Positions 36,840-48,540 of a stretch of DNA of 64,000 bases are shown here, piece by piece; positions within the stretch are counted from its first letter, which is position 1, and every line of letters starts with the position of its first letter. Below the pieces are notes generated by a model. The model searched no databases. It had not been told where the DNA came from and saw nothing but the letters and a program-made list of their open reading frames with translations. The position numbers and the translations under genes were made by a program. Source of the DNA: Rehmannia glutinosa (Eukaryota > Streptophyta > Magnoliopsida > Lamiales > Orobanchaceae); contig CM071928.1 of the NCBI GenBank assembly GCA_016081115.2, positions 56,427,950 to 56,491,949 of the forward strand. The letters are read 5' to 3'.

Positions 36840-37980
36840 GCCAAGTCAGTGATTAAAGTGACGGTTGAGTCATTCTAATGATTGGAGCGGACTCAAGTCA
36901 AAGGGGTAAAGCGGCAATAAGTCAAGACAATCGACATTGATCCGTTGGAATAAATTCAAGGATATTAATTGATATAGTAATACGCCCAAGCATCCAGTCT
37001 TAAAGTGTTTGGCCCTTAAACATGCAAAAGGAATAAACCAATGGGAAACATTGGAGCATGTGTCGCCCTATAAAGCTACATAGCCATCTACTACGATGAA
37101 GGGTCAACATCACAAATCTTTGCAGACCAAGAAAAGACAAGCCAACGAACAAGAAGTGTCATTTGAAAATAGTCTACCTCTTCAACGAGCAAATTTTCAA
37201 ATGAGCACTATAAAAGACTAAGGAAGCATTTGAGAAAAGGTCACACGAACCTGGAAAATCGATCTATCAAGCAATATTCAAGCAAGCATAACTGCAATAT
37301 TTTCAAAGCTTATCAAAGAATTCCTCAAGCCTAAAACTCAAAGGAACTCGATCCAACACACGCATTTGTGAAGGAAAGAATACTTCAACTAGTTGAAAAG
37401 GAAATGTTCAAAGAACAAAAAGGGTCTACTCTCCAAGTTGAAGGAGTCAGAGAAAGGTTCAAGATCGAACCGGGGAGTTTCAAGTTTGTTGGAAGGTTGT
37501 GTGATCAATTCCAAAGACTTGAATGTCTTTGAAAGAGTAGCAAAGCATTTTGTCTTGTGAAGAAGCTGAGTTGCGGAGAAGCCACTGTGTGTGATCAATG
37601 TTGTCTCTAGATTGAGAACTACTTTGTAACTTGATCATTACCTAGTGGATTCCTCCAAGAGCTAGAGAAGAGTGGATTAGAGGAATTACCCCATCCTAGA
37701 ACCACTACAAATTTGTTTGTGTCATTTACTTTCAAAGATTTACTTTCTAGCTTATATTTTCATATCTGGCGATAAGTTATATTGCTTTTCAACCGATAAT
37801 AACAAATGCTAAAACAAGTGTTAAAAATGAGCTTCAAATTAACAAAGGGTGTTAAGTCTTCCATTTGTTAAAAACCAAATCATCTAAAAGTTTAGTGTTA
37901 GCTGACGCAACTAAGTTATACTATCAACACCTCAGTCGAGTCTGTTGAGTGGGTAACTTTCCTGAAGAAAGCCAACCTAG
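36840..37980 (+). repeat. SIRE-type LTR fragment, truncated at both ends
   Basis: Corresponds to about 29905-31020 of the central LTR, including the downstream of the two TATA modules (CACTATAAAAG near 37205). It lacks the LTR start and the last roughly 130 bp. After GCCAACCTAG at 37980 the sequence becomes unrelated. Confidence 0.75.
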
Positions 37981-38379
37981 CTGTCTGTCAAGAATGCGTA
38001 ATCTTGTACTGTTGCATATTGCATTGCATTTAGGACTGCATGTAGAAGCACTAGCATTTCAATCAAAAAAAAAAAATTTGATTTTTGTTTTATTTTTTCG
38101 ATTTTAGTTAATTTTTGTTTTAGCACGTTTATCGCTTTAGCACGTTTAATTGCTTTTGTGTGAGGTTTTTAATTCAGCTCGTATGCCCAACTCCCTATGA
38201 TTTTACTATGAATATTTTATGGCATGAAATAACATACTTGTGGGAATAATGTAATAAATTCTTAGGAGGAAAGTTTATTTGCTTGGCATTTATTAAGATA
38301 ATGGGTATTTGAGCATGTTGCGAAAAATAAGCTTGTGAGCTTTTGGGCCTTAAATTGCTTTATATTTTGCGGACTTATT

Positions 38380-38416
38380 TTGCCCACCAACCCGTCCCGA
38401 CCCGCCCGCCCCATTG
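38380..38416 (-). repeat. Possible hAT-like transposon terminus
   Basis: Read on the minus strand from 38416, the sequence starts TAGGGATGGCAATGGGGCGG, a form common at the ends of plant hAT-type elements. A related end appears at 63921-63950. The partner terminus was not found. Confidence 0.4.
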
Positions 38417-38447
38417 CCATCCCTATAAAATTACTAACTTTAGAAAG

Positions 38448-38580
38448 ATAAAGGACCAAAAATGCTATTTAGTAGGAAGGGCAAAATTGTCCAGGACCAA
38501 AATCGCAACTTTTAAAGATAAAGGACTAAAATTGCAACTACCCCAAAGTGAACAGGACTAAAATTGCAATTTACCCAACA
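38448..38580. repeat. Short degenerate repeat of GGACYAAAATTGCAA units
   Basis: At least four spaced copies of an AGGACCAAAATTGCAA-like unit. This type of sequence is common at the ends of small plant non-autonomous elements. Noncoding. Confidence 0.5.
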
Positions 38581-38855
38581 TTAGATTATAAGGGCGGGTT
38601 TTATTTTAATAGGGATCATTATTGGTCATTAAATTATAAATTTTTTTGTAAATACATATTTTCACTCTATGAATATAATAATATTGAATGGATCGATTAT
38701 ATTGTAACCCATCAATAATTTCACAAAATGTGCAATGTCATTGAAATTTAACACCAATTACTTCAGCAAAAACTCCCCAGACGATCTAACGGGCCAAAAT
38801 CAGTTACACGAATCCTAAAACCGGCCCGTGGCATTTTTGTAATTTTTTGGACCTG

Positions 38856-39230
38856 AAAAGTATTAGTGTTTCTACTTGAAAAGTATTAGTCGTCCATCTA
38901 AAAAGTATTAGTACGTAGTTCACTTGAAAATATTTAATAATACCCCTAAAAAGTATTATTTTTTCCCGTCAAATGTATTAGTAACTCCCTGGAAACGTAT
39001 TTGTAGTTTTCCTTTAAAATATTAGTTTTTTTCCGGATAGTTTCTTAGTAAATCTCTTGAAAAGTATTAGTTTTCCAATAACAAGTATTAGTAGTCCCAT
39101 TGAAAAGTATTAGTTCTCCTATTCCCCAAAAGTATTAGTAGTACACCTAAAAATTATTAATTTTCCCCCCAAAAAAAGTATTTGTAGCCCCCTAAAAAGT
39201 ATTACTTTTACTTCTTAAATGTATTATTCA
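38856..39230. repeat. Degenerate 22-bp minisatellite, GTATTAGT core
   Basis: About 17 tandem units of roughly 20-26 bp, each beginning with A-rich sequence then GTATTAGT or a close variant, followed by a variable pyrimidine-rich spacer (for example AAAAGTATTAGTCGTCCATCT). The units are diverged from each other, so the array is old or was always imperfect. Confidence 0.8.
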
Positions 39231-39525
39231 ATTTTTATTTCATCTAATTTTTGGCAAGATGCTTAAATCTCTAAATTAATAAAAAGTTCTAATTACTACA
39301 ATTTTCCAAATTTCCCAACGTTGTTGCAACTTTGGCCCTTCATTTCTTCTTCAGTCGCCCCTCATCAAACTGATCAAATATCTTCAGATGGCAACAAAAA
39401 TGAAATTGCGGCTGTTGATGAGGGTTCTACATCATACAAGAAATCATTGTCTACATGACGAGACTTTGGCACCAAAAACGGAAAATGCATAAACTCTTAT
39501 TGCCAAATTCCCTAGCTCAGTTCGT

Positions 39526-39732
39526 ATGTACAAAATGAGCACGAAGTCGGGTCGAGATGCCGAGCTAATGGGATGGATTGGGAACGAGAATCTGATATGG
39601 TGGATGGGCCGAGAAAATATTGGGAAAGTTCAACCCACATACTCAAGAGGGGTTAGGTTTGGGGATTGGTATGATGAATTAGAATCGTCGGACCTCGACA
39701 GAGACCAGCTCAACCACTTTCTTAACGATTGA
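39526..39732 (+). CDS. Unassigned coding-like fragment
   Basis: An open stretch of 68 codons directly left of the Tat element, rich in Gly, Trp and acidic residues (MGWIGNENLIWWMG, RFGDWYDELE). I do not recognise it. Codon composition looks more like protein than its neighbours do, and the upstream 39380-39520 sequence might continue it with frame breaks. It could be the end of a decayed gene or of another transposon. It could also be chance. Confidence 0.3.
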   Translation: MYKMSTKSGRDAELMGWIGNENLIWWMGRENIGKVQPTYSRGVRFGDWYDELESSDLDRDQLNHFLND

Positions 39733-39826
39733 AGGATTATGATATTGCCATTCTAGAAATACTATGCTAACAATCTATTCAAAACTAGAGGATTGTGAAT
39801 TTGATTTTACTCCCGTAAATGGGAAT

Positions 39827-40440
39827 TGTTGATGCCTTGATTCGATCAACAAGCCCACAAGATAAAAGTCGTGACATGAAAAGGGAATTAAATACCTGGA
39901 AAATGCTAAAAGTGGCTAAACCGCTTTCTTATTGCTAAAGCCGAGCAGTCAAGTTTACGCCGGTTTTTACACGCAGAATTTGAATTCTCTCTAATATATA
40001 GTGGTTTTTCTCTCTTATTTTCTATTGTCCTTTTTCTCATTAATGAGGCATATTTATACCAATATAATTAGTGGCCAATTAGTGGCTAATAATTACTATA
40101 TCTCAAATATTAGTGGAACACTTGTCCTTCTCTCATTATGCATGTAGGCGCATGGTAGCTATGTGTTGGAAAGTGCTCATTGATTTGTCCTATTAATGAG
40201 ATGACAGGTGGCCCCTTGGTCGGCCACTGGAGGGTTGACTCGAGTTAGTGGAGGGACGTTGAGTGGAGGAATATTGAATTACCACATTCCACTGAGTTAA
40301 GGTCGGCTTGGCACCCCATTTCGCGGGGATGGTTCTCGGTCGGTTCACGTCACTTGATGGTCTACAAGATCAAGTCGATCCACGTCATCATGTCTTGATG
40401 GCCACGTGGAAGCACTTTGACCAACTCACTGGTATCATCA
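39827..40440 (-). repeat. Tat 3' LTR
   Basis: 614 bp; aligns with 60843-61431 along its length with many substitutions and indels. Confidence 0.85.
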
Positions 40441-40460
40441 ATGGCCCCCAAGTCCAAACC
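40441..40460 (-). promoter_or_regulatory. Tat polypurine tract
   Basis: On the minus strand, GGACTTGGGGGCCAT runs directly into the 3' LTR at 40440. Its position fixes the element's orientation. Confidence 0.75.
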
Positions 40461-41589
40461 GAGGAGAAGATTCTTGAAATGGTTTTGAACTTTGAATGAG
40501 AGAGAGAAAAGGTCAATCAGCTTTTTAAATCGACGACAATCACATTTGCCATTAATGCTCGAAAAACAACGCATTAAATGAAGCTCATGATGGCGAGCGA
40601 TGGCGCTCTTGATCGGGACCGTTATGGCACGGGAAACGTGGGGACGTGATGATTACTTAGTTTTTGAAATTTGAAATGACGCGCCCATTTCAAGGGGCGC
40701 GTGATTCTCTAGAAGATTGAACCTATAAATATGGCTTTCTTTTTTATTTTCCACTTTCACTTTCATTTCAAACATACCGGATATTGCATGCATCGAGCAT
40801 AGGTTTTGGTCGGCTTTGAGAGAGAAGACTCGGGAACACTTAGGTAATTTTCCAAACTTTTGTTTTTTTCTTCTTTTTGTGTCTTTTTTTTTTTTTTTCG
40901 AAAAACATGTCCAGTTCCCGATCATAGCGTAACCGAGATTATACATGAAAGTTGGGATCAAGATCCCCATCGGAGAGAGAAGACACTCCGAAAAACCCGG
41001 CCCCAATGTGATCGACGTTTCTAGTGCCGACAAGAGCCCCGAACCGAGTTTTCTCGAAGGGCAAGTTTGAGGGATGTTGTCTTGAATCCCACCCCAATAA
41101 CTATGATTATTGGTGGCGAAGTATACAAGACAACCTTATCTCCGGAGGATGAGCAAAAAAAATCACAAGAACAATCTAATATGGAACCCGAGAATAGCGA
41201 CCGTGAGCAAGCTAAACACGGAGGATGTTCTTCGCGATAGAGGTTCCTGAAGTGAGTGGGGAAGAGGAGCCCACCCAATCGGCGAATTGGGCAACGCCGA
41301 GCAGAGCTAAAGGTGCGCAGGCAAAGTGGTAGGCCTCCTAAGAATACAAAGACTAACTTGATAGAGACCGACCGTAACCATCAATGGGGGCCGATAATGG
41401 GGCACGAGCTGGATGCCTCTACCAATGCCACAATTTCCTTCGACAATCCAATTTTGGTTGTCCTAACACAAGGAGGTGCCCGAGCGGCCCAGGGTGCATT
41501 GCCATGTACGCCCACAACATTTCATATGGTCGAGGTTCCCCTTCCAAAGCCGATCAAAGAAATGGTTCGGAGGTGGGGTCTTTCCTTGT

Positions 41590-43040
41590 TGTTTTTAATG
41601 TTTTTGTGTGTGAATTTTGTGTGATTTCTATTTTCGTATGAGTGATTGTGCATATTTTTGTGCCTTTTTGCCCCATTTTATATTGTCATATGTTACATAT
41701 GGTATTTTTGTTTGTTTCGTAGGTTTTCATAAAAAGAGAACTTAAAACAAGGCTAAAACGATCAAAACGGGCATCAAGGGCGAAAGATGGTTGGGAAAAT
41801 CGACGTTGCAGCGCTGGCGGCAAGCAAAGGCGCAGACGCACGTAAGTCAATAAAGGAAGAAGTGCGGCGTTGCGCGCTACGTCAAGATTAACGTAAAGGT
41901 GCGCCGGACGCCGCACTTTGGGGGCCAGGCAACACAACACGCGCCCACCCACGCGCGCGGACACAAGATGCCCGCACAAAGCTCGCGCTGGAGGCTGCAC
42001 GGCGTGCAAGGCTGCGCGCAAGGAAGCTGCGTGAACGCACTGACGACGCGCACCCGGAGAGTGTTCTAGAATTTTAGTCCAATTTTCCCTATCCTTTTGG
42101 ATTCTTCCACATTGTATAGACTTAAAGCTTATAAATAGACTTGGGGGATCCATAATTTCGTACACTCTCATTCATATCACTTCTATACTTTAGTTTTTTT
42201 GTATTTTCTCTTGCATTCAACATTGGGATTACTTGGGTTCTTCCCCTTGAAGTTATTTTGCTTCTTAATCAAAGAGTAAGATTTCTTCATCTCTTTTGTC
42301 TAATTTCAATTGTTGGGTGATTATTATTGTTTCATGATTATGTTTATGATTGTTTTCTTTCCTTCAATTGAGATTATGATCTCATCCCCAAGTATGAACT
42401 AATTTCTTTGTTCTAGGATTAGGATGATTTGATTCAAACAAACAAGCATGAGTATTGATTAATTGATTTGCTTTCTTGAATAAATTGTTTTACTTGTTGA
42501 TTGATTGTTTGGCCAACTCTTGATTGTTTTAAGAGAATAATTGAGATCGATCGAAGATATTATTCCTGGACTAAATTTATTTGGGATTAGATATGAATCG
42601 AGAGATGTATTATCTAACCCTGGGCTTAATGAAAATAGTAAATTATATTGGGATAGCCCTAATCGGTGAATACTGAGTTATCGATCTAGCTTAGTTTTTA
42701 CATGTTTGTTATATTTGTTAACCGCATGATCAATTATTTGATATTCGCTTGCAAGTTTGATGAGATGATTCAAATCCTAGACTTTCATTCATATCTTTTT
42801 CTCCAAATCTAATCGTGTTTAATTTTAATTTGTCTTTTTATCTGTTTTCCTTTAGTTTATTGAAATCACAAATTTAGTTAGAGTCTTTAGGTTTTATTTT
42901 CTCGTTAATTGTGTTGCATAGTAATTATTTATCGGCCACGTTTTCCTTGAGATGACTTGTGGTCAACTTGCTACCCTACGATGGATCTCGTTCTCTTGCG
43001 CGGATTATTTAGACTTTTATAGGTGTTTAGCGGTCGACCA
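41590..43040 (+). repeat. Athila 5' LTR
   Basis: 1451 bp, TGTTTTTAATG to GACCA. It contains a CpG-rich patch (about 41800-42060), a TATA-like TTATAAATAG (42129-42138) and a long AT-rich 3' half. Closely similar to 51442-52904. Confidence 0.9.
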
Positions 43041-43046
43041 AAATTT

Positions 43047-43061
43047 TGGCGCCGTTCGCGG
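43047..43061 (+). promoter_or_regulatory. Athila primer binding site
   Basis: TGGCGCCGTTCGCGG, six bases after the LTR, close to the tRNA-Asp-type site (TGGCGCCGTTGCCGG) of Athila elements. Confidence 0.8.
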
Positions 43062-43602
43062 AAGGCTTTAGACGTAATAATTATTGTGTCTATTTTTCCA
43101 TGTTTTTAGTTTAGGATTTCTTTTTGTTTGCTTTTTGATTTTTACCCGATTCCCCGTGCACGTTTGATTTGTTTTCTAAGTTTGTTTATGCAAAGATGTA
43201 GGAATCTCAAACTGAGCTTGCACCTTCGTAGACGACATTCACCGCGTTTCGAGATGTATAAGGAATGAGGGGATGATTCTTTGATTACATTAGCGAGGAT
43301 TCTCAGGATCACGCCCAAAGGAAAAACACACAGACGAGCCAAAGAATGGGTGATAATCAAAATGGAAACAACGCAAAGGCACACTAGGTTTCGATGCGTG
43401 AGTTTACACGCCATCATCGAACCGCGACCTCTTGCATCACTTTGGGACAAGCAACACGTAACTATGAGCTAAAAAATATACACTTCAATTAGTTACCATC
43501 TTTTTATGGAATGCCCAATGAAGATCCTCTCAACTTCATTCGAATTCTATTCTCATTCATTCAAACTTTTCCTCTACAGATTTAAATGATTATTAGCTAA
43601 GG

Positions 43603-43923
43603 ATGCGCCGCTTTCCATATACTCTAAAGGATCGGGCAAAAATATGGCTTATGTCTCTACCTCCCAACTCTCTTACTACTTGGGAGACGGTGTACAATAA
43701 GTTCATGACAGTACTACTCTCATCGATAACTTTGGATATACGAGGTAAGATAGCTACCTTTAGTCAAATGGAAGGTGAACCTTTTCATGAGGCTCAGGAT
43801 CGCTTCAAAGATTTACAGACTAAATGCCCACATCATCACTACCCACTGGAATTGTTAAACCAATTCTTCTATGATGGATTATCACATAACTTTCAATATA
43901 TGGTTGACAATGTTTTGGGGTGA
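43603..43923 (+). pseudogene. Athila gag core fragment
   Basis: 106 open codons matching the plant Gypsy gag core (LKDRAKIWLMSLPPNSLTTWE, FHEAQDRFKDL, CPHHHYPLELLNQFFYDGL). Upstream gag (from about 43200) is in other frames. A CCHC zinc knuckle (CGICGEFGHGANIC) lies near 44134-44175 in a further frame. Structural capsid function, not intact. Confidence 0.85.
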
Positions 43924-44989
43924 CGTGGGTGTGCATACTGATTTCAGAAATTTATGATATTCTAGAGACGATGAGTGATAACTCCCAACAAAAGAGTGCC
44001 TGAGGCAAACGGGCTACCGTGAATGAAATATCTCCAAGTTACGATGTGACAAAATAATTGGCTGAGTTGACTAAACAAGTACAATTGTTAGTTACACGGG
44101 GCATCCATCTACCGCCCCTCCCTCTCGCCGAGTCATGTGGAATTTGTGGTGAATTTGGTCATGGGGCTAATATTTGTAATATGATGATTGAACAACAAAG
44201 TTGAGGACATTAACGCTATCCAGGGTTTTCATCAAAGGGTTCGTAATAATCTTTACGCTCAAACTTACAACCCAGGTTGGTAGAATCATCTGAACTTTAG
44301 TTGGGGAAATTCGCAAAATCCATCTCAAATCCATCCGAGGCCACCTCCCCAAGGTCAGTCATCAAACCAATCTCGGCCTCTCTCCATTGAGGATAGCTTG
44401 AGTTCATTCATCTAGGTTAGTAAAACTCAAGAGGCCAACATTCAATGCGGTTTGAGTCCATGGAAGCCTCATTCAAACGTCTTCAAACACAAGTTGGTTA
44501 AGTAGCCACTCAAGTTGGTGAAATTGCTCAACATGTGGTAAATAAAGGAAAGCTACCTAGCCAACCAGAACAAGCCCAAGCCGTCACCGTGTTACGAAGT
44601 GGTAAGGTTATTGATAACAAAGTTGAAATTCCATTTTCTACTACTTTGACTAACCCTGTAGGTGACGAGGAGATCGAGAATGCTTCGAATTCAAAAGACA
44701 TGCAAAAGGAAGAAGAGGGGAGTAAAGGATCTGTTTTGCACAAAACCAACAATCCTTACAAACCTCCAATTCCTTTCCCAAGTCACCTTCGGAACGAAAA
44801 ATAGGATAAGCAGTTCTTGGATTACTATAACATGTTATCTATGGTTAATGTTAATTTACTCTCGCTAGGTGTTATAAGAAATTTGCCAACCTTATGTCAA
44901 AATTTTCAAAGAACTCGCATCCAACAAAATGAAGTTTGGCGACAATGAGAAGGTTATAGTTTTTGAAGTGGCAAGTGCGATTCTTCAAA

Positions 44990-45563
44990 GACCAATTACC
45001 TCCTAAACAACGAGATCCATGTAGTTTTGTTATTAAACCGCAATGGAAAACGGTAAGGAATCTTCGGGATGCTCAATTTGGGGTCGGGATCAACGATGCC
45101 TTATTCTATTTTTAAACAACTTGATTTAAGGGAATCAAGCCCACTAGAATGTGTCTTCAACTTGCTAATAGGTCCATTCAGACTCTAAAGGTATTGTTGA
45201 AGATATTTTAGTAAAAGTGGGTGGTCTCATTGTCCTGTTGATTTTGTTGTATTAGAAGTAGGGGAAGTGCAAAATCAAGGTAATGAGCACACACTTTTGT
45301 TAGTCGCCCATTTATGGCCACCAAGCACACACTTATTATTGTTAAAAATGGACGCATGACTATGATTGTGCTCGGTGAAACGTGACTTCTCTATTTTCGA
45401 CACTAAACATATTCTCTCCCATGCGTCATTTTGCTCTTTCGTTGATTTAATTGATGGGGCGGTCGAAAATACATTCTTACATGATTATAGTCTTGATACT
45501 TTATTTCTTAAGCAGGATGATATTTTTGACGTCATGGAAGACGTATGGGCAAGCCTAAAATGA
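44990..45563 (+). pseudogene. Athila aspartic protease region
   Basis: Shows a protease-like DLGSGSTMPYSIFKQL segment near 45075-45120 (the usual family motif continues from a catalytic Asp), then the region leading to RT at 45366-45563. Broken by several stops and slips. Confidence 0.6.
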
Positions 45564-45807
45564 GGGAGGGTGATGGAAATATTCGCATTGGAAGACGTGG
45601 ATAGTAAACCCAAACACAAAATTGATTTGAAAGAACTCCCTAATCATTTATAATATGTATTTTTAGAAGAAGATAAGCAGAAACCGGTGATTATTTCTGT
45701 TGTACTTTCTAAAGAAGAAGAGGGAGAATTGTTGGTGGTACTTAGAAAATTTAAAAATGCAATTGGATGGGGTTGAGTGATATCAAAGGGATCAAACTGC
45801 TACATGA

Positions 45808-47130
45808 ATGCATAGAATTATTCTAGAAGAAGGGGATAAGCCTAGTAGAGAAGCTCAAAGAATATTGAACCCCGTTATGATGGAAGTAGTGAAAAAAGAG
45901 GTATTGAAACTCCTAGCTGAAGGAGTGATATACCTGATTACGGATAGTGAATGGGTGAGTCCGGTGCATGTTGTACCAAAAAGAGAGGGATAACGATTGT
46001 AGAGAACAAAAAAGGTGAAATTATTCCCACTAGGACCACAACTGGATGGAGGATGTGCATAGACTATAGGAAGTTGAATGCTGCTACTAAAAAAGATCAC
46101 TTCCCCCTTCCCTTTATTGATCAAATGCTTGGCAAACTTGCAGGATATAGTTTCTATTATTTTTTGGATGGTTTGTTAGGTTATTATCAAGTGGCCATCG
46201 ACCGGAGGATCAACTAAAAACTACTTTCACATGCCGGTTGGGACTTTTGCATTTTGATGAATGTCGTTTGACTTTGCAATGCGCCAAAGAACTTTCCAAA
46301 GTGCATGTTTTCAATTTTCGACATGGTTGAGGACTTCATTGAGGTATTTATGGATGATTTTTCTGTTTTTGGATCCACTTATTCCGATTGTCTTAATAAA
46401 TGGCTAAGGTTCTTGAACGATGTATCAAATGTAATTTAACTTTAAGTTGGGAAAAACACCATTTTATGGCGACAATCGGAATTGTTTTAGGCCATGTGGT
46501 TTCCAAAAATAGGATCGAGGTTGATAAAGCTAAAATTGATGTTATTGAGAAACTACCTCCTCCCAATAATGTTAAGGGCATTAGGATTTTTCTTGGGCAT
46601 GCTGGATTTTATAGAAGGTTTATTAAGTATTTTTCAAAAATTAGCCAACCTCTTTGTAAATTGCTTGCTCAAGATGCCCCTTTTGAGTTTGATGAAAAAT
46701 ATTTGAATGTTTTTAACACATTAAAAGAGAAATTGATAACTGCTCCTGTTGTTGTTGCTCCTTATTGGTCATTGACTTTTGAAATTATGTGTGATGCGTC
46801 TAATCATCTTTGTAGGCCCGTCTTAGGACAAAGAATTGATAAATTGCTTCAAGTGATTTACTATGTTAGTTTGACTCTTAATGATGCGTAAGTAAATTAC
46901 ACCACCACTGAAAAAGAACTGTTAGCTGTTGTTTTCTCCTTGGATAAATTCAGATCTTACATTGTTGGGTCTAGGGTAAATATTCATAGTGATCATGACC
47001 CTACGATACTTGTTGAGTAATCCACAAAGCAAAACCTAAAGTTAATTCGGTGGATTTTGATGTTGTAAGAATTTAATGTTGAAATAAAAGATAGAAAAGT
47101 GGTGCGAGAATGTAGTGGCGGATCACTTGT
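45808..47130 (+). pseudogene. Athila reverse transcriptase and RNase H
   Basis: RT is spread over several frames: 45808-45993 (EGVIYLITDSEWVSPVHVVPK), 45951-46217 (GWRMCIDYRKLNAATKKDHFP), the catalytic FMDD at 46347-46358, and 46400-46891 (the GRIFLGHAGFYRRFIK-like connection and the start of RNase H). RNase H continues to about 47130 (TTTEKELLAVV near 46900). All landmarks of Gypsy RT are present but not in one frame. Confidence 0.85.
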
Positions 47131-47289
47131 CTTTTCTTACTCTTACCGATGACACTCTTACTTCTCATAAACACGAGCATATAATTAATTCTTCCCCATG
47201 AGCAACTATTTGAGGTTACTTCAATAACATTGTGAATTATCTTGCATGTGGAATTGTGAGAACTAACCTTTCAGTTCAGGAAAAGAAAA

Positions 47290-48540
47290 GATTTTTATCT
47301 ACTTGTAGTTTCTACTTTTGGGATGACCCATACCTGTTTAGAATCTGCAAAGATGAAATTATCTGACGATGCATTCCTGAAGATGAACAGAATGATGTTT
47401 TGGCTTTTTGTCATGAAATGCACCGTGGTTGGCACTTTGGAGGCCGTAAAACAAATTTTTAAGGTTCTACAGTCAGGACTCTATTGTCCAACATTGTTCA
47501 AAGACGCACATAATTTTGGGCTGACATGCGATAGATGCCAAAGAACTGGAAATTTTAGTAGGAGAAATGAAATGCCACTGAATAATAACTTGGTAGTTGA
47601 AATATTTGGTGTGTGGGGTATTGATTTCATGGGCCCCTTCCCTAAGTCTTTTGGTTATGAATATATACTTGTTGTTGTTGACTACGTGCTCATTTGGTTG
47701 AGGCAATCCCCACGAGGACATGCAATGCTAACTTTGTCATCAAGTTTGTGAAGGAAAATATTTTAAGCGGTTTGGATTCGAGAGTTATCATTAGCGATGG
47801 GGGAAAATATTTTTGCAACAAATTATTCGAAAAACTGATGAAGAAAAATGGTATCACGCATAAGGTAGCTACACCTTATCATCCTCAAACTTCGGGCAAG
47901 TAGAAACCACCAACAAACAAATAAAGGGGATTTCGGAGAAGACAAAGAAACCTTACAAAGAAAGATGGGCTACCAAGTTAAATGATGCGCCGGTCATACT
48001 GTAGGCGACTTATAAAATAGTTTTGGGAATGATCCCCTTTAGACTAGTTTTTGGGAAAGCGTGTCATTTACCGAGTTGAAGTGGAGCACAAAGCATATTA
48101 GGCTATCAAAGCAACAAATTTCGACTTGGACAAAGCAAGAGTCGAAAGGAAGTTGCAATTATCTCAACTTGATGAGCTTCAGAATGACGCATATGAAAAT
48201 ACGCGAATATACAAAGATAAAGCCAAGCGGTTGCACGATAAAAGTATTATCCATAAAAAGCTCGAACGAGGTATGAAGGTCCTTTTATTTAACTCACGAC
48301 TATGGTTATTTCAGGAAACTAAATTCAAGATGGAATGGGCCATTTGAGATCGAAGAGGTATACCCTTATGGAATGGTAAAACTACTAAATCCAAAGACAC
48401 GTGAATCTTTAAAGGTGAATGGTCATCGGGTTAAGACATATTATGAAGGGGTATCTCGAGCTGAACGAAATGAGAGCATAGGCTTGAAGAAGTCACTTAA
48501 GAACCGTACTCGGTATCATCAAGCTAAAGACGTTAAATAA
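47290..48540 (+). pseudogene. Athila integrase
   Basis: Zinc-binding part at about 47395-47540 (CHEMHRG-like, then TCDRCQRTG). The core follows, with GIDFMGPFP near 47620, ISDGGKYF near 47790 and the PYHPQTSGK segment near 47875. The C-terminal region extends to the stop near 48540 (AKRLHDK, VLLFNSRL). Several frame breaks, including one between 47694 and 47751. Confidence 0.85.

Noticed and set aside
38856..39230. CRISPR-like repeat-spacer layout in the GTATTAGT array
   Set aside because: Units are about 22 bp with degenerate heads and spacers of only 8-14 bp, in a plant nuclear context with no cas genes.
41686..42171. Minus-strand 161-codon frame, and similar ones at 48571-48903 and 51591-51917
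   Set aside because: They arise from the CpG-rich patches of the Athila element, which lack stop codons by composition; no family resemblance.
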